Assembly (NCBI RefSeq): GCF_016617715.1
Contig: NZ_CP067225.1
Span: 2,796,001-2,860,000, forward strand
DNA length: 64,000 bases
Source of the DNA: Paracoccus sp. MC1862
GTDB lineage: Bacteria; Pseudomonadota; Alphaproteobacteria; Rhodobacterales; Rhodobacteraceae
Reading direction: 5' to 3'
Part shown: positions 1 through 8,618 of the stretch, piece by piece
Numbering within the stretch: the stretch's first letter is position 1
How the letters are laid out: each line of letters starts with the position of its first letter
The notes under the pieces: generated by a model
The model's input: only the letters and a program-made list of their open reading frames with translations
Databases searched by the model: none
Told to the model about the DNA's origin: nothing
Made by a program: the position numbers and the translations under genes

Positions 1-472
1 GACGTTCCCGCATCCGCTGGTCCAGCCGCGCCTCGTCCATGCCGGCGCGGCGCCAGAACTCCACCTGCTGCGGCACCGGGCTTTCCTGCACGTCGAGCGA
101 CAGCATCCGCGCGAACAGCCAGGCCGTCCGGCTGGTCAGCAACTCCGCCCCCTGGTCCATGAACCAGCCGGCCAGCCCGATGTGGTCGGGGTGCTGATGC
201 GTGGCCAGCACCCGCGCCACCGGCGCGCCCGCCAGCGGCCCGGCAAGCAGCGTCTGCCAGATGGCGCGGGCGCGTTTGGTGTCGAACCCAGTGTCCACGA
301 TCGTCCAGCCGTCGGCATCGGCCAGCGCATAGGCGTTGACGTGATCGAGCCGCATCGGCAGCGGCAGCCGCATCCAGAACACGCCCGGCGCGACCTCGAT
401 TGCCTCGCCTTCTGCCGGCGGCTCGGGCCAGGGGTGGCGGATGCCGTCCGTCGGCCGGGGTGCGGCCGTCAT
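1..472 (-). CDS. MBL-fold metallo-hydrolase, 3' part missing
   Basis: This is the N-terminal 157 residues of a metallo-beta-lactamase-fold hydrolase; the gene runs off the left edge. The metal-binding signature THQHPDHIG (T-H-x-H-P-D-H) lies near residue 85, preceded by the usual VDTGFDT strand. The ATG overlaps the TGA of the acyl-CoA dehydrogenase upstream (ATGA, 469-472), so the two are probably translationally coupled. Family members hydrolyse thioesters, lactones or glutathione conjugates; the acyl-CoA dehydrogenase partner suggests a thioesterase-like role, but that is inference. Substrate is not predictable from this fragment. Confidence 0.85.
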   Translation of the reverse strand, partial: MTAAPRPTDGIRHPWPEPPAEGEAIEVAPGVFWMRLPLPMRLDHVNAYALADADGWTIVDTGFDTKRARAIWQTLLAGPLAGAPVARVLATHQHPDHIGLAGWFMDQGAELLTSRTAWLFARMLSLDVQESPVPQQVEFWRRAGMDEARLDQRMRER

Positions 473-2160
473 GCGGTGCCGGCGAAGGCGGCGTCGGGGA
501 TGGCCTGCAGGTCGGCGATGCCCGCCCGCGCCTCGGCCAGGTCGCCCGCGTTCCGGGGCAGGACGCGGGTGATGAAGATGCGCGCCAGGATCTTGCGTGA
601 TTCATCGCCCTTGAGCGCGGCGATCAGGTGGAAATGCGCGCCCAGCACCCGGGCGAAGGCATTGAGATAGGGCATCGCCCCCGCCAGTCGGTCGGCCTGA
701 CCCGATTCGATCAGCGCGGTCGTGGCGTCGCGCAGCGTCTCGGCGGCATCCCACAGGGCACGGGCGAGATCGGGCAGTTCCGTCTGCGCGTCCTTGGCGC
801 CGTCCAGCACCTCGTCGATCAGGCGGAAGGCGGCCTCGCCGCCGTCCATCATCTTCCGCAGCACGAGGTCGATGGCCTGGATGCCGTTGGTGCCTTCGTA
901 GATGGGGGTGATGCGGACGTCGCGCAGATACTGGGCGGCGCCGGTTTCCTCGACATAGCCCATGCCGCCATGGACCTGCACGCCCATGTCGGCCACGCGG
1001 CAGCCCACATCGGTGCCGTAAGCCTTGGCGATGGGCGTCAGGAACGCCGCGCGGGACGCGTGATCGGCATCCTGCATTGCCGCCGCCATGTCCAGCGCCT
1101 GCGCGCAGGCAAGGCCGATGGCGCGGGCGGCGAAGACCTCGGCCCGCGCGGTGGCCAGCATCCGGCGCACGTCCGGGTGGCCGATGATCGGCCCCATCTG
1201 CCCGCGGTCCGCCGCATAACCCGAGGCGTGCTGCAGCGCGGCTTCCCCCACCGCAACGCCCTGCATCCCAACGGCCAGCCGTGCCGCGTTCATCATCGTG
1301 AACATCGCGGCCATGCCCTTGTGTTCCTCGCCCACGAGCCAGCCCTTGGCGCCCTCGAAGCTCATCACGCAGGTGGGAGAGCCGTGGATGCCCATCTTGT
1401 GTTCCAGCGACACGACCTTGAGGCTGTTGGCCACGCCCAGCCTGCCGCTGTCGTCGGGGATGTGCTTGGGCACCATGAACAGGCTGATCCCCCGCGTGCC
1501 CTTGCCGCCATCGGGCAGGCGGGCCAGCACGAGGTGGCAGGTGTTCGCGTTCACGTCGCTGTCGCCCCAGGTGATGAAGATCTTCTGCCCGGTGATGCGG
1601 TAGCTGCCGTCCCCGTCGGGTTCGGCCCGCGTGGAAAGGGCGCCCACGTCGGACCCCGCCTGCGGCTCGGTCAGGTTCATGGTGCCGTTCCATTCGCCCG
1701 AGATCAGCTTGGGCAGATACAGCGCCCTGATCCCGTCGCTGGCGTGGTGCTGCAGCGCCTCGATCTGGCCCTGCGTCAGCAGCGGGTTCAGTTGCAGCGC
1801 AAGGTTTGCGCCCGCCATCATCTCGCCCACGGCGACGTTCAGCGTCTGCGGCAGGCCCGCGCCGCCGTATTCAGGGTCGGCCGACAGCCCGATCCAGCCG
1901 CCCTCGGCGATGGCCGCCATCCCTGCATCAAAGCCGGGCGAGGTCCGCACCGCGCCGTTTTCCAGCCGCGCGGGCGTCAGGTCGCCGCTGCGGTTCAGGG
2001 GCGCCAGCACCTCGGATGCCATGCGCCCGGCTTCGCCCAGGATCGCGGCGACGGTGTCGGGGGTCGCCTCGGCAAAGCGCTCGGTCGCGGCGACGGGGGC
2101 CAGCGGCACCACGGATTCAAGGATAAAGGCGATGTCACTGACGGGTGCGCGATAGGCCAT
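469..2160 (-). CDS. Acyl-CoA dehydrogenase, long form with C-terminal domain (DmdC-like)
   Basis: A 563-residue FAD-dependent acyl-CoA dehydrogenase, longer than the ~380-residue classical enzymes because of an extra C-terminal helical domain. The FAD/substrate signature MNLTEPQAGSDVG is at residues 161-173, and PIYEGTNGIQ (419-428) carries the expected catalytic glutamate, E422. The extended architecture is shared with 3-methylmercaptopropionyl-CoA dehydrogenase (DmdC) and AidB/FadE-like enzymes. It should oxidise an acyl-CoA to the enoyl-CoA and pass electrons to ETF, whose genes lie at 11.3-12.9 kb. It is co-transcribed with the MBL-fold gene downstream. Substrate is uncertain: DmdC-like is a family resemblance only. 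Confidence 0.88.
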   Translation of the reverse strand: MAYRAPVSDIAFILESVVPLAPVAATERFAEATPDTVAAILGEAGRMASEVLAPLNRSGDLTPARLENGAVRTSPGFDAGMAAIAEGGWIGLSADPEYGGAGLPQTLNVAVGEMMAGANLALQLNPLLTQGQIEALQHHASDGIRALYLPKLISGEWNGTMNLTEPQAGSDVGALSTRAEPDGDGSYRITGQKIFITWGDSDVNANTCHLVLARLPDGGKGTRGISLFMVPKHIPDDSGRLGVANSLKVVSLEHKMGIHGSPTCVMSFEGAKGWLVGEEHKGMAAMFTMMNAARLAVGMQGVAVGEAALQHASGYAADRGQMGPIIGHPDVRRMLATARAEVFAARAIGLACAQALDMAAAMQDADHASRAAFLTPIAKAYGTDVGCRVADMGVQVHGGMGYVEETGAAQYLRDVRITPIYEGTNGIQAIDLVLRKMMDGGEAAFRLIDEVLDGAKDAQTELPDLARALWDAAETLRDATTALIESGQADRLAGAMPYLNAFARVLGAHFHLIAALKGDESRKILARIFITRVLPRNAGDLAEARAGIADLQAIPDAAFAGTA

Positions 2161-2276
2161 GAAACTGTTTCCCCCTGCCGCGCGAGGGCCGTTGCATTCC
2201 AGCCCGGCGCGCGTATCTGAACCGTTGCCGCAACCCTAGCCGTCGTCCGGCCGACCGCAACCCGCAACGAGGCGCG

Positions 2277-3233
2277 ATGACCGGCCGTCCCACCCTGACC
2301 TTGCGTCCCGACCCCCAGGGCATCGCCCATGCGGCCCGGCTGCTGGCTGCGGGGGAAACCGTCGCGCTGCCGACCGAGACGGTCTACGGGCTGGCCGCCG
2401 ACGCCCGGAACGGCCAGGCGGTCGCGCGCATCTACGAGGCCAAGGGGCGGCCATCCTTCAACCCGCTGATCGTTCACACGGCCGATGCCGGAGCCGCCCT
2501 TGAGATCGGCGCCTTCGATGACGAGGCGCTGCGGCTGGCGCGGGCCTTCTGGCCCGGTCCACTCACGCTGGTGGTGCCGCTGAGCCTCGAGGCAGGCATC
2601 CCCGGGATCGTGACGGCCGGGCTGGAAACAGTGGGTCTGCGGGTGCCTTCGCATCCTGTCGGCCATGCGGTGCTGGCGGCTTTCGGCGGGCCGCTGGCGA
2701 TTCCCTCGGCCAACCGCTCGGGCCGGATCAGCCCAACGGCGGCGGCGCATGTGCTTGATCCCGACGGCGGGCTTTCGGGCCGGATCGCGGCGGTGGTGGA
2801 CGGGGGCGCCTGCCCGGTCGGGGTCGAATCGACCATCGTAGGCTGGCGCGACGGCGCGGCCACCCTGCTGCGCCCCGGCGGGGTTCCGGCCGAGGCCATC
2901 GAGGCCGCGCTGGGCTATCCGCTGGCGCACGGCGCGGAGCTTTCCGCCCCCGACGCGCCGGGGCAGCTGTCCAGCCACTACGCCCCTGCAGCGAGCGTCC
3001 GGCTGGGCGCGACCGAGAGGCGCGAGGACGAGACGCTGATCGGCTTCGGCCCCATCGCGGGCGACCTGACGCTGTCGGCCACGGGCGATCTGACCGAGGC
3101 CGCGGCGCGGCTGTTCGACGCCCTGCGCGCCGCCGACCGGCGGGGCCGCCCCATCGCCGTGGCGCCCATCCCTGCAAAGGGGCTGGGGCTGGCCATCAAT
3201 GACCGGCTGGCCCGCGCCGCGGCGCCGCGGTGA
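2277..3233 (+). CDS. tsaC: L-threonylcarbamoyladenylate synthase (Sua5/TsaC, long form)
   Basis: A 318-residue Sua5-type enzyme that makes threonylcarbamoyl-AMP from threonine, bicarbonate and ATP, the first step of t6A37 modification in ANN-decoding tRNAs. The YrdC domain shows PTETVYGL (32-39) and KGRPSFNPL (56-64), the nucleotide/bicarbonate-binding region, and an IPSANRSG segment near residue 142. The SSHYAP linker leads into the extra Sua5 C-terminal domain, which short TsaC proteins lack. It is read divergently from the acyl-CoA dehydrogenase (gap 116 nt). The uracil-DNA glycosylase follows 38 nt downstream on the same strand. Confidence 0.93.
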   Translation: MTGRPTLTLRPDPQGIAHAARLLAAGETVALPTETVYGLAADARNGQAVARIYEAKGRPSFNPLIVHTADAGAALEIGAFDDEALRLARAFWPGPLTLVVPLSLEAGIPGIVTAGLETVGLRVPSHPVGHAVLAAFGGPLAIPSANRSGRISPTAAAHVLDPDGGLSGRIAAVVDGGACPVGVESTIVGWRDGAATLLRPGGVPAEAIEAALGYPLAHGAELSAPDAPGQLSSHYAPAASVRLGATERREDETLIGFGPIAGDLTLSATGDLTEAAARLFDALRAADRRGRPIAVAPIPAKGLGLAINDRLARAAAPR

Positions 3234-3271
3234 CGGTTGCCCGGATGCGGCCGGGCGCGTAGCTTCGCCCC

Positions 3272-4105
3272 ATGACCGCCAACCCGACATGGAGGGGGAC
3301 GACCCTCGACGCGGAAACCGCGCTGGTGCTGCTGGAATGGCAGCGCGAGATGGGCGTGGACGAGCCGATCCTCGACGCGCCGGTGGACCGCTATGCCGAA
3401 CCGGTCCGGCCGCCGGTGGCGCGGCCCGAGCCTGCCGCGCCGATGACCTCGGGTCAGGGGACGGGCGCGCTGCCGGGCCTTGAACCCGCCGCCGCTCAGG
3501 CCGGACAGGCAGCGGCGATGGCCGCCCGCGCCCGGACGCTGGCCGAATTGTCCGAGATCCAGGGCGGCTTCGAGGGGCTGGACATCCGCCGGGGCGCCCG
3601 CAACTTCGTCTTCTCGGACGGCAACCCTTCCGCGCGGGTGATGATCCTCGGCGAAGCGCCGGGCGAGGAGGAAGACCGGCAGGGCCGCCCCTTCGTGGGA
3701 CGTTCGGGGCAGTTGCTCGACCGGATGTTCGACGCGATCGGCCTGTCGCGGCAGGCGGCGGATGCGGAACGCGCGCTTTACATCACCAATGTCCTGCCAT
3801 GGCGGCCCCCCGGCAATCGCCGCCCCGAAGAGGCCGAGATCGACGCGATGCTGCCCTTCGTCGCCCGCCATGTCGAACTGGCGGCGCCGGATTTCCTTGT
3901 GCTGATGGGCAACGCGGCCTGCAAGGCGGCGCTGGGCCGGGACGGCATCCTGCGGCTGCGGGGGCATTGGACGGAAGCCTTCGGCCGGCCCGCCCTGCCG
4001 ATGACGCATCCCGCCTATCTGCTGCGCAACCCCATCGCCAAGCGCGATGCCTGGGCGGACCTGCTGTCGCTGTCCGCCCGGCTTCAGGCCGGGTCGCAGC
4101 CCTGA
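3272..4105 (+). CDS. Uracil-DNA glycosylase, family 4/5 type, without Fe-S cysteines
   Basis: A 277-residue uracil-DNA glycosylase of the superfamily related to family 4. Motif 1 is GEAPGEEED (127-135), NVLPWRPPGN is at 173-182 and motif 2 is HPAYLLRNP (246-254); these form the uracil pocket. The first ~90 residues are a proline/alanine-rich, poorly conserved extension. Family-4 enzymes hold a [4Fe-4S] cluster on four cysteines, but this protein has a single cysteine (C217), so no cluster can form. Role: removal of uracil from DNA to start base excision repair. Its last 22 nt overlap the 3' end of the convergent DsbD-like gene. Confidence 0.85.
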   Translation: MTANPTWRGTTLDAETALVLLEWQREMGVDEPILDAPVDRYAEPVRPPVARPEPAAPMTSGQGTGALPGLEPAAAQAGQAAAMAARARTLAELSEIQGGFEGLDIRRGARNFVFSDGNPSARVMILGEAPGEEEDRQGRPFVGRSGQLLDRMFDAIGLSRQAADAERALYITNVLPWRPPGNRRPEEAEIDAMLPFVARHVELAAPDFLVLMGNAACKAALGRDGILRLRGHWTEAFGRPALPMTHPAYLLRNPIAKRDAWADLLSLSARLQAGSQP

Positions 4106-4866
4106 TATTCGACTGCGCCCTCGGGGCCGATCAGCGTCAGCCGCACCTGCGCGGGGTCCAGCGGAAAGGGGCGGGCGACCGGCGGCACGAAATCCGCGAC
4201 CGCCGTCAGCCGCCCGTCTTCCGCCGTCAGGTCGGGGGCCGACACCCAGACCTCGGGCGCGGCAAGCTCCAGCGCGGCGGCGGTGCCCGCGCCGGCCGTG
4301 CCTTCGACCGAGGCCGCGACCTGCACCCCGTCCGCGATCTCGGTCATGCTGCAGTTCAACGCCGCCTCGACCGTCTCGGGCACCTGCGCCAGCGCCGCGA
4401 TGATGCGGGGGTCCGGCAAGGGGGTGACGGGGGGAATCGCCATCGACAGATGCGCGGGCACGCAGACGTTGAGGCAGAGGCCCAGTTCGACCGCGACCTT
4501 TCCGCCGACCGGCTGTCCCGGCGCGGCGGGCGTGATCTCGATCGGCAGCACCAGCGCACCGTGATAGCCGAGCGTCCGCTCTCCGCCCGAATCGATCACC
4601 TCGGGGCGCGGCCAGTGCGGCGCGGCGTGGCCGAGGTTCGTCGCGGCTGTCCAGTCGAACTGCGGCGGCACCCCGCTGTCGCCCGGGCTGCGCCAGTAGG
4701 TCTTCCACCCCGGCAAAAGCTCCAGCCGCAGGGCGGTCATCAGGCTGCCGGCCTCGGTGATGTAGGGGGGCAGCAGCTCGGCCCGCGCCAATCCCGGCGG
4801 CAGGTCGCCTGCCCATGCGGGGCCGAGGGCGAGAAAGGCGGCAAGGGGCAGGGCAAGGCGCGTCAT
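4084..4866 (-). CDS. Free-standing DsbD N-terminal (alpha) domain-like periplasmic protein
   Basis: A 260-residue exported protein: residues 1-19 are a typical signal peptide ending AWA. The mature part matches the N-terminal thiol-disulfide domain of DsbD/ScsB, with WKTYWRSPGDSG near residue 54 and the likely redox pair C131/C135 in LCLNVCVPA. The membrane and thioredoxin domains of DsbD are absent, so it must get electrons from another membrane partner such as CcdA. Plausible job: delivering reducing power to periplasmic thiol proteins, for example in cytochrome c maturation. It is convergent with, and overlaps by 22 nt, the uracil-DNA glycosylase gene. Confidence 0.75.
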   Translation of the reverse strand: MTRLALPLAAFLALGPAWAGDLPPGLARAELLPPYITEAGSLMTALRLELLPGWKTYWRSPGDSGVPPQFDWTAATNLGHAAPHWPRPEVIDSGGERTLGYHGALVLPIEITPAAPGQPVGGKVAVELGLCLNVCVPAHLSMAIPPVTPLPDPRIIAALAQVPETVEAALNCSMTEIADGVQVAASVEGTAGAGTAAALELAAPEVWVSAPDLTAEDGRLTAVADFVPPVARPFPLDPAQVRLTLIGPEGAVEYQGCDPA

Positions 4867-4979
4867 GGAACCGACCTAGGCCGGCAGGGGGCGGGGTGGA
4901 AGTCACATCTGCGCCACGGTGCCGTGCAATCTTGCGCGAGGGCCGGGGGATGCCGATGTTTCATCCGAAAGGAAGACCC

Positions 4980-5588
4980 ATGACCCGTTCCGATGATTCC
5001 GCAGATCCCCGGGGACACCGGCCCGACAACCTGACCGGCAAGGTGCTGATCGCCATGCCGGGCATGGCCGATCCGCGCTTTGCCCATTCCGTGGTGCTGA
5101 TCTGCGCCCACGGCGACGAAGGCGCCATGGGCATCGTGCTGAACAAGCCCCTGCCCGGCATCGGCTTCTCCGACCTGCTGGGGCAGCTCGGCATCGACTC
5201 CAGGGGGGGCGCCCCGGCGGTTCCCGTCCATTTCGGCGGCCCGGTCGAACCCGGCCGCGGCTTTGTCCTGCATCCTCTGCCCGAGGATGACACCGAGGAC
5301 GAGGGGATGCTGCGGATCGGCGGGCTGCGCCTGGGGCTGACGACGACGCGCAACATCCTCGAGGACATCGCCCGGGGGAAGGGGCCCGACCGGGCGGTGC
5401 TGTCCTTGGGATATGCGGGCTGGGATGCGGGCCAGTTGGAAACCGAGATGATGGCGAACGGCTGGCTGACCGCCGAGGCCGGCGACGAGCTGATCTTCGG
5501 CACCGACAACGCCCAGAAATGGCAGGCCGCGCTGAGGTCGCTGGGCGTCGATCCGCTGGCCCTGTCCACGGCGGCCGGGCACGCCTGA
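4980..5588 (+). CDS. algH: YqgE/AlgH family protein (UPF0301)
   Basis: A 202-residue member of the YqgE/AlgH family, a conserved cytosolic protein of unsettled biochemical function that was linked to alginate regulation in Pseudomonas. The family-typical start segment LIAMPGMADPRFAHSVV, the GAMGIVLNKPL block and the GYAGWDAGQLE segment are all present. I chose the ATG at 4980 because AAGGAAG sits just upstream and conservation begins soon after; an ATG at 4950 in the same frame is possible but has no better signal. Divergent from the DsbD-like gene. Confidence 0.88.
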   Translation: MTRSDDSADPRGHRPDNLTGKVLIAMPGMADPRFAHSVVLICAHGDEGAMGIVLNKPLPGIGFSDLLGQLGIDSRGGAPAVPVHFGGPVEPGRGFVLHPLPEDDTEDEGMLRIGGLRLGLTTTRNILEDIARGKGPDRAVLSLGYAGWDAGQLETEMMANGWLTAEAGDELIFGTDNAQKWQAALRSLGVDPLALSTAAGHA

Positions 5589-5633
5589 CCGGCCGCAGGG
5601 CCGGGGGCTGCCCCCGCCGTCTTGGGGGGGCAC

Positions 5634-5656
5634 GGGGTATTTGGTGCGGAAAGATG
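5634..5656 (+). repeat. Interspersed GGGTATTTGG motif, copy A
   Basis: GGGGTATTTGGTGCGGAAAG followed by atg, lying 46 nt after the algH stop and preceded by a G/C-rich hairpin (GGGGGC/GCCCCC, about 5603-5616). It resembles the copies at 6718 and 24655. The arrangement of a GC hairpin followed by a GTATTTG tail is one I recall as recurrent in intergenic regions of Rhodobacteraceae; function unknown. Confidence 0.5.
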
Positions 5657-5722
5657 CCCGCGGCTTGCCCGGTCCGCGCCGGTTTGCGATAGAGGCCGCA
5701 CCTGCGACCCCGGAGGCCCGCC

Positions 5723-6691
5723 ATGACGTTCCGCGCCCGCCACCTGCTTGGTGTCGAACAGCTTTCGCCCGCCGAGATCACGACCCTGCTGGATCTGGCC
5801 GAGACCTATGTCGCACTGAACCGGCGCACGGTGAAGCACGGCGACGCGCTGGAAGGGCTGACCCAGATCAACCTGTTCTTCGAGGCCTCGACCCGCACAC
5901 AGTCGAGCTTTGAACTCGCCGGCAAGCGGCTGGGCGCGGACGTGATGAACATGGCCGTGGCACAAAGCAGCGTGAAGAAGGGCGAGACGCTGATCGACAC
6001 GGCGCTGACGCTGAACGCGATGCAGCCCGACCTGCTGGTGGTGCGCCATCCCCATTCCGGCGCGGTGAACCTTTTGGCCGAAAAGGTGAACTGCGCCGTC
6101 CTGAACGCCGGCGACGGGCGGCACGAGCATCCGACGCAGGCGCTGCTGGACGCGCTGACGATCCGCCGCGCCAAGGGGCGGCTGCACCGGCTGACCGTCG
6201 CCATCTGCGGCGACATCGCCCATTCCCGCGTGGCCCGGTCCAACCTCATCCTGCTGGGCAAGATGGAGAACCGCGTGCGGCTGGTGGGTCCGGCGACGCT
6301 GATGCCATCCGGCGTGGGTGAGCTTGGCTGCGAGGTCTGCGAGGACATGGCCGAGGGACTGAAGGATGCCGACGTGGTGATGATGCTGCGGCTGCAGAAG
6401 GAGCGGATGGACGGCGGCTTCATCCCGTCCGAGCGCGAATATTTCCACCGCTGGGGCCTGGATGCGGCGAAGCTGGCGCTGGCCAAGCCCGACGCCATCG
6501 TGATGCATCCCGGCCCGATGAACCGTGGGGTCGAGATCGACGGCACCCTCGCCGACGACATCAACCGCAGCGTGATCCAGGACCAGGTGGAAATGGGCGT
6601 GGCCGTCCGCATGGCCGCGATGGACCTGCTGGCCCGGAACCTCCGGGCCGAGCGCGGGGCCAAGGCGGCGGGGGAGGGGACCTATGTCTGA
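5723..6691 (+). CDS. pyrB: Aspartate carbamoyltransferase catalytic subunit
   Basis: A 322-residue ATCase catalytic chain, which joins carbamoyl phosphate to L-aspartate in the committed step of pyrimidine synthesis. The carbamoyl-phosphate loop STRT is at residues 56-59 within [28 protein letters not shown] and the late [11 protein letters not shown] segment complete the active site. No regulatory pyrI gene is nearby. The next gene encodes a dihydroorotase-like protein without catalytic ligands, an arrangement known from class A ATCases such as those of Pseudomonas, where the pair assembles into a dodecamer. Confidence 0.95.
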   Translation: MTFRARHLLGVEQLSPAEITTLLDLAETYVALNRRTVKHGDALEGLTQINLFFEASTRTQSSFELAGKRLGADVMNMAVAQSSVKKGETLIDTALTLNAMQPDLLVVRHPHSGAVNLLAEKVNCAVLNAGDGRHEHPTQALLDALTIRRAKGRLHRLTVAICGDIAHSRVARSNLILLGKMENRVRLVGPATLMPSGVGELGCEVCEDMAEGLKDADVVMMLRLQKERMDGGFIPSEREYFHRWGLDAAKLALAKPDAIVMHPGPMNRGVEIDGTLADDINRSVIQDQVEMGVAVRMAAMDLLARNLRAERGAKAAGEGTYV

Positions 6692-6717
6692 AGCCTTGGT
6701 CCTTGCGTCGCGGTCGC

Positions 6718-6740
6718 ATGGGTATTTGGACCAGAAAGAA
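6718..6740 (+). repeat. Interspersed GGGTATTTGG motif, copy B
   Basis: GGGTATTTGGACCAGAAAG preceded by cat, 26 nt after the pyrB stop and just before pyrC'. It differs from copy C (read on the minus strand at 24655-24676) at one of 22 positions. It occupies most of the pyrB-pyrC' spacer. Confidence 0.55.
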
Positions 6741-6754
6741 CTCCGGGCGCTGTC

Positions 6755-8029
6755 ATGATCCTGCATTTCCAGAACGCCCGCCTGATCGACCCCGAGGCGC
6801 TGACGGACGAGCCCGGCAGCCTGACCGTTCAGGACGGGTTGATCGTTTCCGTGGACGACGACGCGCCGGAAGGGGCGCGCATTGTGGATTGTGCGGGGCG
6901 CTGCCTTGCGCCGGGGATCGTGGACTGGGGCGTCAAGATCGGCGAGCCGGGCGAGCGGCACAAGGAATCGATGCGCTCGGCCGCGCTGGCAGCGGCAGCG
7001 GGGGGGGTCACGACCATCGTCGCCCGGCCCGATACCCGGCCGCCCATCGACGCGCCGGAATCGCTGGAATTCGTGACCCGTCGCGCCTCGGAACAGCCGG
7101 TTCGCATTCGCCATCAGGCGGCGCTGACGCGCGGGCGGATGGGCGCCGAGATGGTCGAGATGGGGTTCCTGCAGGATGCGGGTGCGGTGGCCTTCACCGA
7201 CGGGGTGCGGGTGGTGAAAAACACCCGTCTGCTGTCGCGCTGCATGACCTATGCGCGGGGCCTGGGCGCGCTGATTGTGGGGCATCCGCAGGACGCGGGC
7301 CTGTCGAAGGGCGCGGCGGCGACCAGTGGCAAGTTCGCCTCGCTTTACGGGCTGCCCTCGGTCACGCCGCTGGCCGAGCGGATGGGGCTGGAGCGCGATC
7401 TTGCCTTGGTCGAGGCGACGGGGGTGCGCTGGCACGCCGACCAGATCACCACAGCGGCGGCGCTTGTGGTGCTGGACCGGGCGCGGGCGGCGGGGCTGGA
7501 CGTGACGGCGGGGACCTCGATCCACCATCTCACGCTGAACGAGTTCGACGTAGGGGATTACCGGACCTTCTTCCGGCTGACGCCTCCGCTTCGGTCCGAG
7601 GACGACCGGCTGGCGCTGGTCGAGGCGGTGGCTGAGGGGCGCATCGACGTGATCGGGTCTTTCCACACGCCGCAGGACGAGGAGGCCAAGCGCCTGCCCT
7701 TCGAGGTTGCGGCCCCCGGCGCGGTGGGGCTGGAAACGCTGCTGCCCGCGGCCATGCGGCTTTATCATGGGGGCGGCGTGGGGTTGGCACAACTGTGGCG
7801 GGCAATGTCGCTGAACCCGGCGCGTCGGCTGGGGCTGGACGGCGGGCGGCTCGCCATCGGGGCGGCCGCCGACCTGGTGCTGTTCGATCCCGATGCGCCC
7901 TTCGTGCTTGACCGCTTCGCGTTGCGGTCCAAGTCGAAGAACACGCCTTTCGACGGCACGCGAATGGAAGGGCGTGTGCTGGGAACATGGGTCGGCGGAA
8001 AGCGCGTCTTCGGGGGCGAGGATGATTGA
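6755..8029 (+). CDS. pyrC: Dihydroorotase-like protein lacking metal ligands (PyrC', probable ATCase partner)
   Basis: A 424-residue amidohydrolase-fold protein of the class I dihydroorotase family. Overall similarity is clear (LAPGIVD, EPGERHKESMR, TPPLRSEDDRL, NPARRLGL), but the H-x-H-x-R motif reads G59-V-K61-I-G63. The later histidine of the H-V-S-T motif is Q230, and the catalytic D-H-A-P-H reads F303-H-T-P-Q307. At least four of six metal or catalytic positions are therefore replaced, so dihydroorotase activity is unlikely. By analogy with Pseudomonas PyrC' it probably has a structural role with PyrB. A functional dihydroorotase should be encoded elsewhere. It overlaps plsY by 8 nt. Confidence 0.85.
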   Translation: MILHFQNARLIDPEALTDEPGSLTVQDGLIVSVDDDAPEGARIVDCAGRCLAPGIVDWGVKIGEPGERHKESMRSAALAAAAGGVTTIVARPDTRPPIDAPESLEFVTRRASEQPVRIRHQAALTRGRMGAEMVEMGFLQDAGAVAFTDGVRVVKNTRLLSRCMTYARGLGALIVGHPQDAGLSKGAAATSGKFASLYGLPSVTPLAERMGLERDLALVEATGVRWHADQITTAAALVVLDRARAAGLDVTAGTSIHHLTLNEFDVGDYRTFFRLTPPLRSEDDRLALVEAVAEGRIDVIGSFHTPQDEEAKRLPFEVAAPGAVGLETLLPAAMRLYHGGGVGLAQLWRAMSLNPARRLGLDGGRLAIGAAADLVLFDPDAPFVLDRFALRSKSKNTPFDGTRMEGRVLGTWVGGKRVFGGEDD

Positions 8030-8618
8030 GCCGTCGGCGATGATCCTTGCCGCGGTGCTGGGCTATCTGCTGGGATCGGTGCCCTTCGGCGTCCTCATCA
8101 CGCGGGCGCTTGGCCTCGGCGATCTGCGCAAGATCGGGTCTGGCAACATCGGCGCGACCAATGTGCTGCGGACGGGGAACAAGGGCGCGGCGCTGGCGAC
8201 CCTGCTTCTGGACAGCGGCAAAGGTGCGGTCGCGGTGCTTGTTGCCCGCTGGCTGGGCGGCGAAGGCGCAGCGCTGGTCGCGGGTGCCACCGCCTTTCTG
8301 GGCCATCTGTTTTCCGTCTTTCTGGGCTTCAGGGGCGGCAAGGGGGTTGCGACCTTCCTCGGCACCACCATCGCGCTTCACTGGCCCATCGGGCTGATAG
8401 CTTGCGGGCTGTGGCTGGCGACGGCGGCGATTACCCGCATCTCGTCGCTGTCGGCGCTGGTCGCGGCGGCGGGGGCACCGATCCTCGCGCTGGTTCTCGG
8501 CGCGCAGGGACTTGCGCTGACGGCGCTGTTCATGGCGGTGCTGATCTTCCTCAAGCACCGGACCAACATCGCCCGGCTGCTGGCGGGGACCGAGCCCCGG
8601 ATCGGTCAGCGCGGGTAA
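8022..8618 (+). CDS. plsY: Glycerol-3-phosphate acyltransferase PlsY
   Basis: A 198-residue integral membrane acyltransferase that moves the acyl group from acyl-phosphate to glycerol-3-phosphate, giving lysophosphatidic acid. The three PlsY motifs are visible: GSVPFG near the N terminus, SGNIGATNVLR, and FRGGKGVATF in the second half; about five hydrophobic segments span the protein. The start is the ATG at 8022 inside the end of pyrC' (ATG ATT GA overlap). Reading frame before this ATG carries no family similarity. Confidence 0.93.
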   Translation: MIEPSAMILAAVLGYLLGSVPFGVLITRALGLGDLRKIGSGNIGATNVLRTGNKGAALATLLLDSGKGAVAVLVARWLGGEGAALVAGATAFLGHLFSVFLGFRGGKGVATFLGTTIALHWPIGLIACGLWLATAAITRISSLSALVAAAGAPILALVLGAQGLALTALFMAVLIFLKHRTNIARLLAGTEPRIGQRG

